Position numbers and translations under genes: made by a program. A DNA stretch of 64,000 nt. It comes from an uncultured Rubrobacteraceae bacterium. GTDB lineage: Bacteria > Actinomycetota > Rubrobacteria > Rubrobacterales > Rubrobacteraceae. Shown piece by piece: positions 35,580-44,321 of this stretch. The stretch spans positions 1 to 64,000 of the forward strand of contig CADCVE010000094.1 in NCBI GenBank assembly GCA_902806065.1, read 5' to 3'. How positions within the stretch are numbered: the first letter of the stretch is position 1; every line of letters starts with the position of its first letter. Below the pieces are notes generated by a model. That model made no database searches, was not told where the DNA came from, and saw nothing but the letters and a program-made list of their open reading frames with translations.

Positions 35580-36254
35580 GTGCGCGAGATGTTCGACCGC
35601 ATCGCCGGCCGCTATGAGCTACTGAACACGCTCATGAGCGCCGGGCTCAACCGCGTCTGGAATAGAAAGGTGCTGAACGCTGCCGACCTCCGCGCTGGCG
35701 GACGGGCGCTGGATCTCGCCTGCGGCACCGGTACCCTTACCCGTGACCTCGCAACGAGGGTTGGGCCTGACGGGTACGTGCTAGGGTTGGACTTCTCGAA
35801 GGAGATGATCCGGGCGGCCAAAAAACGCTCGGTGCCCAACGTCGAGTACCGGATCGGGGACGCCACGAAGCTTGCAGGGGTGGAAGACAACTCCTTCGAT
35901 GCGGCGACGATAGCTTACGGGGCGCGCAACATCCCGGACCTCGACGCGCTCTTTTCGGAGATGACGCGGGCGGTTGGACCGCGAGGAAAGGTGGTGTGCC
36001 TGGAGATAGCGCGGCCCCGCGGACGGTTTTTTGCTACCTTCTACGGGCTGTGGTTCGACCGGTTGGTGCCGTGGCTCGGTGCCAGGGTCTCGGGAGATAA
36101 ATGGGCTTACTCGTATTTGCCCCAATCCGTGAAAGAGTTCGTAGCACCCGACGAATTAGCTGAGATAATGAGGCGTAATGGATTACAAAACGTTACATGG
36201 GACAAGTTCTCTGGCGGCATCATCACGCTCCACGTCGGGTCAAAACCTGGCTGA
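35580..36254 (+). CDS. menG: Demethylmenaquinone methyltransferase (UbiE/MenG)
   Basis: The 224-residue SAM-dependent enzyme adds the ring methyl in the last step of menaquinone synthesis. It has MFDRIAGRYELLNTLMSAGLNRVWNR, the SAM loop LDLACGTGTLTRDL, SFDAATIAYGARNIPD and the C-terminal GGIITLHVGSKPG. GTG 35580 is the only ordinary start upstream of the conserved region; the frame stays open further up, so the N terminus may be slightly longer. Confidence 0.93.
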   Translation: MREMFDRIAGRYELLNTLMSAGLNRVWNRKVLNAADLRAGGRALDLACGTGTLTRDLATRVGPDGYVLGLDFSKEMIRAAKKRSVPNVEYRIGDATKLAGVEDNSFDAATIAYGARNIPDLDALFSEMTRAVGPRGKVVCLEIARPRGRFFATFYGLWFDRLVPWLGARVSGDKWAYSYLPQSVKEFVAPDELAEIMRRNGLQNVTWDKFSGGIITLHVGSKPG

Positions 36255-37236
36255 GAGCGCCCGAAACCTGCGTTCCGCGCTCCCCGATGGGGCTTTAGAG
36301 GCCGTGGGACGGGTCGAGGACCTGCTCGTCGAGGTCGCTGGCCGCGCTCCAGAGGGGCTTGTGGCTCCCGCTCTAGAGGCACTCACGGCCGGTGGAAAGC
36401 GGCTGCGCCCGATCCTTTTGGTCTTGAGCGCCCGGATGGGTGAGCCGGAGGAGAAGCCGCTACTCACGGCGGCCACGGCCGTCGAGATTCTGCACACGGC
36501 GACACTTATCCACGATGATGTTGTGGACAAGGCCGGATCGAGGCGTGGCAGGCCCACGACGGTCGCAAAGTATGGGCGCGAGACCGCCGTGGCCACTGGG
36601 GACTACCTCTTCGCCGAGTCATTCCACGGGTTGGCGGAGATAGGAGACCCGAGGCTGGTACGGGCATTCTCCGAGGCGGCGATGGGCCTCGCGGCGGGTG
36701 AGTTGGAGCAGTTCCGCTCTTCGCGCGGCCCGGTGGAGGTCGAGGTGTACCTGGAGCACATCCGGATGAAGACCGCCGGACTCTTCAAGGCATCGTGCGT
36801 TGCTGGGGGGAGTTTGGGGCGTCTCTCGCTGCCGCGGATAGATGCTCTCGCGAGCTATGGGCAGGCCCTTGGGCTGGCCTTCCAGATGTCCGACGATGTT
36901 ATGGACCTCGTTGGCAAGCCCGGCCTCATGGGTAAGGGGGTCGGGGCGGATCTGGCCGAGGGGACCGTAACGCTGCCGGTCATCTTCGCGCTCAAGGAAG
37001 GTAACGCGGCGACTGTCGAGGTAGTCCGCCGTGTGTTGGAGACTCCGAACCCGCCGCCGGAGTTGTTGGAGGCTGGCATCGAGGCGGTGCTGGCGACTGA
37101 TGCGATCAGCAAGACAGAGGCCTGGGCCTTAGGTGAGGTCGAGGCGGCGATAGAGGGGCTAGAGCTTCTGCCCGATGGGGCGGAGCAGGCCATCCTGGAA
37201 GCTATAGCTAGTGAAGTGGTGGGTAGAGATGCTTAG
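36178..37236 (+). CDS. Polyprenyl diphosphate synthase
   Basis: The 352-residue trans-prenyltransferase has GGKRLRP, the first aspartate-rich motif LIHDDVVDKAGSRRGRPT and the second QMSDDVMDLVG. It supplies the side chain for the UbiA-type enzyme. The given ATG overlaps menG by 77 bases; a later GTG at about 36304 would still leave the full catalytic core, so the first 40 residues are uncertain. It overlaps mqnE by a few bases. Confidence 0.92.
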   Translation: MDYKTLHGTSSLAASSRSTSGQNLAESARNLRSALPDGALEAVGRVEDLLVEVAGRAPEGLVAPALEALTAGGKRLRPILLVLSARMGEPEEKPLLTAATAVEILHTATLIHDDVVDKAGSRRGRPTTVAKYGRETAVATGDYLFAESFHGLAEIGDPRLVRAFSEAAMGLAAGELEQFRSSRGPVEVEVYLEHIRMKTAGLFKASCVAGGSLGRLSLPRIDALASYGQALGLAFQMSDDVMDLVGKPGLMGKGVGADLAEGTVTLPVIFALKEGNAATVEVVRRVLETPNPPPELLEAGIEAVLATDAISKTEAWALGEVEAAIEGLELLPDGAEQAILEAIASEVVGRDA

Positions 37237-38329
37237 GATCAGTGCACCAGGAGATTTGGCGGAGATACGGGAGAAGGTACACGCCAGGGAGAGGCTCTCC
37301 TTCGAGGACGGACTGAAGCTCTTCGAGTCGAACGACGTCGTGGAGATCGGACGTCTCGCCAACTACGTCCGCGAGAAGTTGCATGGCGATAAGGCCTACT
37401 TCTCGCACAAGTATCGTCTGTACCCGACGAACATCTGCGTCTACCGCTGCCGGTTCTGCGCCTTCCGGGTGAGCAAGGGCGACGAACTGGGCTATGAGTG
37501 GCCCGCCGAGAAGACCCTGCACGAGCTGGAGAAGGTCGACCTCACCGGGGTGGCGGAGTTTCATATCGTCGGCGGCATACACCCTGATTGGGGCTTCGAT
37601 GTGTACCTGGACATCGTGCGGGAGCTGCACCGGGTCTACCCGGATGTTCACATAAAAGCGTGGACGGCTGTGGAGATTGATCACTTTACCCACCAAACGG
37701 GGAAGAGCGCGGAGTGGGTCTTGCAGACCATGCAAGAGGCCGGTCTCGGGAGCTTGCCGGGTGGTGGAGCGGAGATCTTTGACTGGGAGATACGGCGCAC
37801 TATCTGCCGTACCAAATGCACCGGGGAGCGGTGGCTGGAGATCCACGAAGACGCCCACAAACTCGGTATGAAGACTAACGCCACGATGCTCTACGGTCAC
37901 GTCGAGACGCCCGAGAGCAAGGTGGACCATATGCTGCGCCTGCGTGACCTTCAGGACAGGACCGGAGGCTTCAGGACCTTCATCCCGCTGGCCTTCCACC
38001 CGGACAACACGCGCCTCAAGCACCTGCCGCGCTCGACCGGTGTTGAGGACTTGAAGCACATCGCCATAAGCCGGCTGCTTCTGGACAACTTCCCGCATAT
38101 CATGGCTTACTGGGTAACGGAGACTCCAGAGGTCGCGCAGGTCGGGCTTTCGTTTGGTGCTGATGACCTTGACGGCACGATCATGATCGACGAGGAAATT
38201 ATTGGGGCTGCCGGTGGCAAGCATGTCGAGGGAGCGATGACCAAGACTCGTTTTGCGCACATGATCCGGGAAGCCGGACGCGTGCCGCTGGAGCGCGACA
38301 CCGAGTTCAACGTGGTACGTGAGTATTAG
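37229..38329 (+). CDS. mqnE: Aminofutalosine synthase (radical SAM)
   Basis: The 366-residue radical SAM enzyme has the Cx3Cx2C cluster motif at C70, C74 and C77 (NICVYRCRFCAFRV), then EFHIVGGIHPDWGFD, LGSLPGGGAEIF and TFIPLAFHPDN. It couples the MqnA product with SAM to form aminofutalosine. ATG 37229 is chosen; GTG 37211 in frame is possible. It is followed without a gap by mqnA and mqnC. Confidence 0.95.
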   Translation: MLRISAPGDLAEIREKVHARERLSFEDGLKLFESNDVVEIGRLANYVREKLHGDKAYFSHKYRLYPTNICVYRCRFCAFRVSKGDELGYEWPAEKTLHELEKVDLTGVAEFHIVGGIHPDWGFDVYLDIVRELHRVYPDVHIKAWTAVEIDHFTHQTGKSAEWVLQTMQEAGLGSLPGGGAEIFDWEIRRTICRTKCTGERWLEIHEDAHKLGMKTNATMLYGHVETPESKVDHMLRLRDLQDRTGGFRTFIPLAFHPDNTRLKHLPRSTGVEDLKHIAISRLLLDNFPHIMAYWVTETPEVAQVGLSFGADDLDGTIMIDEEIIGAAGGKHVEGAMTKTRFAHMIREAGRVPLERDTEFNVVREY

Positions 38330-39136
38330 ATGACGCCCTCACTCCGGGTTGGGTTCATAGACTATCTGAACTGCCTGCCTTTGAGACTCGGCCTTGAAGA
38401 GACCGGCGGGTTGGAAGGGATAGAGTTGGTCGGCGGCACGCCCGCGCGGGTCAACGCGGCGCTCCTCTCGGGCGAGGTGGACCTGGGGCTTGTCTCCTCG
38501 GTAAGTTGGGCGAATAACCGCGACCGCCTGAAGAGGGTGCCGGGATACGGTATCGCCTCGGATGGTCCGGTAATGAGCGTGCTGCTCGCGACGCGCGAGG
38601 GAAAGGCGCTCGCGGACGCGCGGAGGATCGCGCTCACAAGCGAGTCGGCGACCAGCCAGGTCCTGGCGAGGGTCCTGCTTGAGCGTGTCTATAGCGTTTC
38701 TCCCTCCTGCGAAGTAGTCTCGATGCGCCCCGAATGGGCGCTCACCGAATATGATGCCGCACTGTTTATTGGGGACACGGCGCTCGAAGTGCGGCGCATG
38801 GACGGTGTGGAGGCACACGATCTCGGCGGGCTGTGGAGGGAGCTTACGGGGCTGCCGATGGTCTATGCGGTGTGGGCGTCGCGCCGGGACCCGGCCCGTT
38901 ACGGGTTCTGGGCGGACCGGGTAGCCCAGGCCGTTCGATGGGCCGACGATCACCTGGAGACAGTCGTGGCGGAAGCGCTGCGGCGCGAGGCTCCGGCGAC
39001 AGACGAAGACTTGAAGACGTACTTCTCCTCCTGCATCGGCTACCGGGTCGGTGTGCGTGAGGAGGAGGGCTTGAAGAGGTATCTGGCGGAGGGCGGGCTT
39101 CTGGACTCGGCAGTCTACGGGAAGGTGAGCGCATGA
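38330..39136 (+). CDS. mqnA: Chorismate dehydratase
   Basis: The 268-residue periplasmic-binding-protein-like enzyme dehydrates chorismate to 3-enolpyruvyl-benzoate, the entry to the futalosine route. It shows VGFIDYLNCLPLRLGLE, GEVDLGLVSSVSW and ALFIGDTALEVR. It starts at the base after the mqnE stop and overlaps mqnC by 4 bases. Confidence 0.94.
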   Translation: MTPSLRVGFIDYLNCLPLRLGLEETGGLEGIELVGGTPARVNAALLSGEVDLGLVSSVSWANNRDRLKRVPGYGIASDGPVMSVLLATREGKALADARRIALTSESATSQVLARVLLERVYSVSPSCEVVSMRPEWALTEYDAALFIGDTALEVRRMDGVEAHDLGGLWRELTGLPMVYAVWASRRDPARYGFWADRVAQAVRWADDHLETVVAEALRREAPATDEDLKTYFSSCIGYRVGVREEEGLKRYLAEGGLLDSAVYGKVSA

Positions 39137-40272
39137 CGAATGCTAGCGCGAACGCGACGGGCGCGTTGCTGGAGAAGGGTGTGCTGGACGCGGGTCTCGA
39201 AGACAGGGCGGCCCGAGAGGAACTCTCGAAGCTCTTCGAGAAGAACTTCATGGACCTGGCGGCGGAGGCTGATGACATTCGCCGCCGTCTCCACCCCAAC
39301 GATATCGTCACGTATATCGTGGACCGCAACATCAACTACACTAATGTGTGCTGGGTCGCTTGTTCGTTTTGTGCCTTCTACCGGACAAAGCGACAGGCTC
39401 AACGCGGCGACGGCTACGTGTTGAGCACCGAGCAGGTACTTCAGAAGATACAGGAGACCGTGGACCTTGGCGGGACCGGTATCCTCATGCAGGGCGGGCT
39501 GCACCCGGACATCGGGATGGAGTACACGACCGACCTCTTCCGCGCAATCCGCAAAGAGTACCCCGAGATACAGGTCCACGCTCTCTCGCCAGCGGAGATC
39601 TGGCACCTGGTGGATAAGAGCGGCCTGAGCCTCGAAGATACCTTGAAGGAACTCAAAAAGGCCGGTTTGATGAGCATACCCGGTGGCGGGGCGGAGATCC
39701 TCACGGACGAGACGCGCGGCCGTATCGCCCCGGCCAAGAACTCGACGAACGCGTGGCTGGAGGTCATGGAGACCTGGCACAACCTCGGGATGAAGTCCAC
39801 CGCTACGATGATGTTCGGAATAGACGAGTCCTACGAGGAGCGGGTAGAGCACCTGCTTCATATCCGGGCGCTCCAGGCCAAAACCGGCGGCTTCACGGCG
39901 TTTATCGACTGGACCTTCCAGCCGGACAACACCACTTACTTCAAGAAGTACCCGGATTTCCAGAAGGCGACCTCGCTCGACTACTTAAAGACCACGGCCG
40001 TGAGCCGCATAATCCTCGACAACGTCGCGAATATTCAGGCGAGTTGGGTAACACAACCCATGAAGACCGCTTCGATAGCGCTGCACGCCGGATGCAACGA
40101 CATGGGCTCGATCATGATCGAGGAGAACGTCGTGAAAGAGGCTGGGGCCGAGCACAGCACTACCGAGGAGGAGCTACGGGGCGTCATCGAGCGCAGCGGA
40201 TTCCGGCCGGCCAAGCGCACCACGCTCTACGACCGGGTTCTGGAGCCTGGCATCTCCGCCGAGGATATCTAG
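39133..40272 (+). CDS. mqnC: Cyclic dehypoxanthine futalosine synthase (radical SAM)
   Basis: The 379-residue radical SAM enzyme has the cluster motif at C73, C77 and C80 (NVCWVACSFCAFYR). ILMQGGLHPDIGMEY, LMSIPGGGAEIL and DWTFQPDNTTY follow. It cyclises dehypoxanthine futalosine. It ends the plus-strand menaquinone run. The 240 bases after it hold no supported gene. Confidence 0.95.
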   Translation: MTNASANATGALLEKGVLDAGLEDRAAREELSKLFEKNFMDLAAEADDIRRRLHPNDIVTYIVDRNINYTNVCWVACSFCAFYRTKRQAQRGDGYVLSTEQVLQKIQETVDLGGTGILMQGGLHPDIGMEYTTDLFRAIRKEYPEIQVHALSPAEIWHLVDKSGLSLEDTLKELKKAGLMSIPGGGAEILTDETRGRIAPAKNSTNAWLEVMETWHNLGMKSTATMMFGIDESYEERVEHLLHIRALQAKTGGFTAFIDWTFQPDNTTYFKKYPDFQKATSLDYLKTTAVSRIILDNVANIQASWVTQPMKTASIALHAGCNDMGSIMIEENVVKEAGAEHSTTEEELRGVIERSGFRPAKRTTLYDRVLEPGISAEDI

Positions 40273-40512
40273 GTTTGACCGGCCGGGAGACCGGGTTGAG
40301 GAACTTCTCCAGCGCCCCGTCGAGCCAAAAGGCCCCGACCAGTATCCTTACGAACGCCATGCCGATTACCTAAGACTTCCTCGCCGAAGGTGTGGGACCA
40401 CACCAACCTACGCGCGTACGTTCTCTGGGTCGTAGAACCGCCGGCTCCCGGCTCGTGTATATAGTACCCATGCGGCTAGATCCGGACAGCTGACGGTATC
40501 GAGGAGGCAGCT

Positions 40513-41961
40513 TTGGCTGAAGAGCGTTTCTCGCGGGCGAGGTTCATCAGGCTCGGGGCGGCCCTTGGCGTGGGCGCCGCTGGCGCGTCGGTCCTCGCCT
40601 CCTGTAGCGACGGGGGTGGCGAAGGGCCTTCCGACGTGAGAGGAGGCGGGTCGACAGAGGCCGACGAGAACTCGGGCGGCCCGACGGCGGACGCCACCGG
40701 GGACGAGATCATTTTCGCGGCGGGCCTCCTGCTGCCCGTCTCGGCTCCTCCCGTTCGGGACGGCGCCCTCCTTGTGCGGAATGGTCGCATCGCCGCCGTC
40801 GGGCCAATCTCGGAGGTAGAGCGCGACAACTCCGGCGTCGAGGTCCGGTACTTCCCTCGCCATACGATCATCCCGGGCGCGGTCAACACTCACGCCCACC
40901 TCGGTTTCCGCAGGGGAGATGCTCCCCGAGGCGGGTCCTTCTCCGGGTGGGTGAAAGAGCTCGTCTCCAGACTCCCCGAGAAGGAATCCTGGACGCCCGA
41001 GGCGGCGAGAGGGTCGGCCCGGGAGGCCGTGGAGTCGGGCACGACCTTTATCACCGACTCCTCGCCGTTTGGGGAGTGCCTGCCGCAGCTAGTCGAGTCC
41101 GGGCTTGCCGGGATAGTCTTCGCGGAGTTCTTCCCGTTCATGTTCGATACACCTGAGGAGGCGGTGAACGCTATCGAGAACGCAGTATTCGCTTTGCGTG
41201 AGAGACTTCCTTCGCGAGTACTGGTGGAGATGAGCGTACATGCACCGTATACGGTAGACCCGGAGTCGTCGCGGTTGGCGGCGACGCGGACGCGGGAGAG
41301 GGGAGAGCGGCTCGCCATTCACCTCTCCGAGAGCCCGGAGGAGGTCGAGTTCGTCCGAAAGGGGACCGGCGGAGGTTTGGAGAGCATCTTCGAGGCGTTC
41401 GGTATGCGGGCCGATTGGGGCGGCGTGGGTGTCTCGCCGGTTCAGTATGCCGAGAGTGTAGGGCTCCTCGGGCCGGCTACGATCGCGGCGCATCTGGCGA
41501 CCGGCGTCTCCGAGGAAGACATGGAGATACTGGTTCGAACCGGCGTCGCCGCCGCCCACTGCCCCAGATCCAACGAGTACCTCGGATGCGGCGTCTCGCC
41601 CGTGCCGGAGATGCTCGACCGCGGCATACGGGTCGGAATGGGCACGGACGGTCTCTGGAGCAGCCCGAGCATGAACCTCTTCGAGGAGACGCTCTTCGCC
41701 ATAGAGCTGCATGGCCTCGACGGGGAGACCGGCCTCAAGCTCGCGACGCTCTACGGGGCTCAAGCTCTGGGTGTTGAGAAGGAGACCGGTAGCCTCGAAA
41801 GTGGGAAATGGGCGGACTGCGCGGTGGTTGAGGTAGCGCCCGGCGAAGCCGGCGAAAGCCCCGAGATGCAGGTTCTCGAAGCGGCGGCGAGCGGCGGGGT
41901 GGCGGCTACCGTGGTGGGCGGGGAGCTGTTGTACGACAAGCTCGCGGAGGGTGCGAGCTAG
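40513..41961 (+). CDS. Exported amidohydrolase (TrzA/AtzA/MTA-SAH deaminase type), lipoprotein
   Basis: The 482-residue protein starts with an export signal (SRARFIRLGAALGVGAAGASV) ending in a lipobox LASC (C31) and a polar linker. From residue 65 it is a cytosine-deaminase-like amidohydrolase: metal-binding NTHAHLGF (H127, H129), VHAPYT, IHLSES, HCPRSNEYLGCG and MGTDGLWSS. Relatives deaminate or dechlorinate purine- or triazine-like rings; some are aminofutalosine deaminases. Position after mqnC suggests a menaquinone link, but export argues against it since that pathway is cytoplasmic. TTG start with GAGGAGG ahead. Confidence 0.82.
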   Translation: MAEERFSRARFIRLGAALGVGAAGASVLASCSDGGGEGPSDVRGGGSTEADENSGGPTADATGDEIIFAAGLLLPVSAPPVRDGALLVRNGRIAAVGPISEVERDNSGVEVRYFPRHTIIPGAVNTHAHLGFRRGDAPRGGSFSGWVKELVSRLPEKESWTPEAARGSAREAVESGTTFITDSSPFGECLPQLVESGLAGIVFAEFFPFMFDTPEEAVNAIENAVFALRERLPSRVLVEMSVHAPYTVDPESSRLAATRTRERGERLAIHLSESPEEVEFVRKGTGGGLESIFEAFGMRADWGGVGVSPVQYAESVGLLGPATIAAHLATGVSEEDMEILVRTGVAAAHCPRSNEYLGCGVSPVPEMLDRGIRVGMGTDGLWSSPSMNLFEETLFAIELHGLDGETGLKLATLYGAQALGVEKETGSLESGKWADCAVVEVAPGEAGESPEMQVLEAAASGGVAATVVGGELLYDKLAEGAS

Positions 41962-42192
41962 CTCTGCGCTGCCTTGAAAAGGTGATGCCTCAAAGAGATT
42001 ATCCGGGGCTCCATGCTCGTGTTTTGGGCTTCGTTCCGTCTATGATTGCGCGCGTGGCGCACCGGCGGGCGGTCTGTTAGAGCGGAGATCATACTTTCGG
42101 ACGGGCAGAATCATACTTCCGTAGGGCGTGGGCGCGGATAAGGCGTGAGAAGGTTCTACTGGTTCGTGAAAGCCCGCGTGAGGAGGAGTGCC

Positions 42193-42576
42193 TTGAAGAA
42201 GACAATGCTCGTGGTCGCAACGTTTGCGGTAGTTGCCGTGGGGACAGTACCGGCGCTGGCCCAGGCGCAGGTGGTCGACGAGGATCCAGGTCAAGTTCCA
42301 ATCGCGATAGTGGATTGCGTGATGGGAGGACCTTGCGTTGGTACCCCTGGCAACGACACCATTACCGGTTCCCAGGAGCAAGACTTTATATACGGCCTCG
42401 ACGGCGACGACCTGATCGACCCGGGCAACGACCGCGCGACCGACTACGTCTCCTGCGGTCCCGGCTTCGACACGGTGAACCAGATGCCCAGGATACTGGA
42501 GGATACGAGCGGTGACGTGCAGTACCCATCTGAACCCGACTTTATCGCCGATGACTGCGAGGTAAGGGCGCTGTAG
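42193..42576 (+). CDS. Small secreted RTX-like calcium-binding protein
   Basis: From TTG 42193 (preceded by GAGGAG) the 127-residue product has a signal peptide (KKTMLVVATFAVVAVGTVPALAQA). The mature part has one hemolysin-type repeat block (GTPGNDTITGSQEQDFIYGLDGDDLI), then DYVSCGPGFDTV and a C-terminal DDCEVRAL. The repeats normally bind calcium outside the cell. The frame is open upstream to 42145. Its C-terminal layout matches the broken gene at 1755-1996. Confidence 0.78.
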   Translation: MKKTMLVVATFAVVAVGTVPALAQAQVVDEDPGQVPIAIVDCVMGGPCVGTPGNDTITGSQEQDFIYGLDGDDLIDPGNDRATDYVSCGPGFDTVNQMPRILEDTSGDVQYPSEPDFIADDCEVRAL

Positions 42577-42683
42577 ACGCCATCCCTTCCGAGGACTGAG
42601 GCACGTAAGCTCCGGTCCTCTCCGTCTCCGGAGACTTGTCGGGAGGTTCTAGCCCTATGTACTGTGGCTTGTCTCCGCCAATT

Positions 42684-42992
42684 CTAGGACCCGTCCGTAA
42701 GTGGCAGCCCATCGTCGGGTGGCTTGAGGCTCAAGGCGGGGCCTTCGAGGGTCTCCACCAGATCTATGGTGCTCCCGTTCAGGGCCTCGCTTACGGGACG
42801 GGCGATGCGCACGAGGTCTTCTCCTTCGTGTAAGATGACCTGGTCGTCGTTCCTCGGTTCACCGATACTCAGGCGAACCCGCGTCTCGCCGGCCATCTCG
42901 TTGGTAGTTACCGGATCTATACGTAGGACGGTGTTTTCGGGATTGTCAATCTCCCGGAAGAGCTCCTTCGCTTCCTCTGTTATCGTGATCAT
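42684..42992 (-). CDS. IscA/HesB-fold protein without cysteines
   Basis: The 102-residue protein follows the IscA/HesB plan: MITITEEAKELFREI, LRIDPVT, VRLSIGEPRNDDQVI, and the end LNGSTIDLVETLEGPALSLKPP. The three cysteines that bind iron-sulfur clusters in classical IscA are all missing; no cysteine occurs at all. It is therefore unlikely to be a normal cluster carrier. No isc or suf gene is adjacent. A stress-related or structural role is possible but not shown. Confidence 0.7.
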   Translation of the reverse strand: MITITEEAKELFREIDNPENTVLRIDPVTTNEMAGETRVRLSIGEPRNDDQVILHEGEDLVRIARPVSEALNGSTIDLVETLEGPALSLKPPDDGLPLTDGS

Positions 42993-43194
42993 GCCTCCCC
43001 CTCCCTCTACCAGGCCGTCCCGGCGTGAGTCGCCGTTACGAACCTCATACTATGGTCTGGATCGTGCAAGTTCTCGGGTCAGGCTAACATCCCCACCGCG
43101 TTCCGTCCAAGGCTGTACCGGGACTGTAGTTCCGTGGTAGCTGATATACAATCAAGCGAGTTGTGAGCAAAGAAGCAGGAGAAGAGAGCCCGCG

Positions 43195-43866
43195 ATGATG
43201 TTGGACCGCGACAAGATCACTTTTTGGACCCGCCTGGGGGCTATCGCGTTGGCTGTTATCTTTATCTTCTCGGGGATAATCTACGGCGTTGGCACGAACT
43301 CCAGCCTTCTGGACGTCCTGGGCAGCAACTCCGCGGGACAGGAACAGGAGCAGACGATGGATTCCGCGGAACAGATAACCCGGGCTGAGCAGGAGCTCGA
43401 AGAGGACCCGGAGAACGTAAGGGTCATAAGGCGACTGGCAGGCCTGTATATCCAGGATGGCCGCACTCAAGAGGCAACGGAGGTCCTGGAGAGCGGCCGT
43501 GAAGCCGCCCCCGACGATCCGGTACTACCACTCTACCTCGGCCAGGCTTACGAGAGGAGAGCGCAGGCGCAGACGGACGAGGAAGAGCGCACGGCCACGT
43601 ACCAGCAGGCCGGGGATGCCTACGCTGCCGCGGCGGACCTTCAGAGCGATAAGCCCCAGGCTTACCTGTCGGCGGGGCAGGCCTACGAGCAGGCCGGCGA
43701 CAAGGGCAGAGCCATCCAGTACTGGAACGGCTACCTGGAGTTGGAGCCTGAAGGCGAACAAGCCGACGCCGTCAAGGAGCGCATCGCGACCCTGCTGGAG
43801 GGCGAAGAAACCACCAACGGAGCCAAAAGCGGTGCCGAAGGTGGGGCCTTCAAGGCCAAGCAGTGA
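43195..43866 (+). CDS. Membrane-anchored TPR protein
   Basis: The 223-residue protein has one N-terminal membrane helix (LGAIALAVIFIFSGIIYGVG), then about four TPR-type helix pairs from residue 60 to 200 (NVRVIRRLAGLYIQDGRTQEA, PVLPLYLGQAYERRA, PQAYLSAGQAYEQAGDKGRAI). TPR repeats mediate protein-protein contacts. It lies 75 bases before tatA and tatC and is probably in their operon, so it might help the Tat system or a Tat substrate; this is inference. Confidence 0.78.
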   Translation: MMLDRDKITFWTRLGAIALAVIFIFSGIIYGVGTNSSLLDVLGSNSAGQEQEQTMDSAEQITRAEQELEEDPENVRVIRRLAGLYIQDGRTQEATEVLESGREAAPDDPVLPLYLGQAYERRAQAQTDEEERTATYQQAGDAYAAAADLQSDKPQAYLSAGQAYEQAGDKGRAIQYWNGYLELEPEGEQADAVKERIATLLEGEETTNGAKSGAEGGAFKAKQ

Positions 43867-43941
43867 TCCACACTTCCCGCCGAAGGCGTATAATTAATGA
43901 GTGAAGCGGATGGGAACGGCAAGGACTACTAGGAGGAACGC

Positions 43942-44307
43942 ATGAACCCTGCTCTGATTCCGGGTCTCGGCACGGTCGGGCCGACGGAGTTGATCATACT
44001 GCTAACGATTATCCTTTTGCTCTTCGGGGCTAAACGCATCCCCGAGCTTGCAAAGGGCCTTGGCTCCGGCGTTCGGGAGTTCAAGAAGGGCACCTCGGGC
44101 AAGGGCGAGCCGGACGAACTGAAGGATGAGAAAGAGAAGAAGGGCGAAGAGCTGCCCGGCGCGGTCAGCGAGGATACCCACAACGCCCGCATGAACGAAG
44201 AGGCCGCCCGCGAGGAGCGCGCCAGCGAGCGTTCGAGTGAGCCCGCTGGAGAACGCACCGGCGAGCGCGTGGAACAGGGTGCAAAACGCGCCGAGCAGAA
44301 CCTCTAG
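43942..44307 (+). CDS. tatA: TatA-family twin-arginine translocase subunit
   Basis: The 121-residue protein has the TatA helix (ELIILLTIILLLFGAKRIPEL), the amphipathic helix AKGLGSGVREFKKG and a long, very acidic and basic tail with R/E-rich repeats (ERASERSSEPAGERTGERVE). It directly precedes tatC. This is the second TatA in the window; the longer tail distinguishes it from the 66-residue copy at 17175-17375. Confidence 0.9.
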   Translation: MNPALIPGLGTVGPTELIILLTIILLLFGAKRIPELAKGLGSGVREFKKGTSGKGEPDELKDEKEKKGEELPGAVSEDTHNARMNEEAAREERASERSSEPAGERTGERVEQGAKRAEQNL

Positions 44308-44321
44308 ACTCAACACACTAA

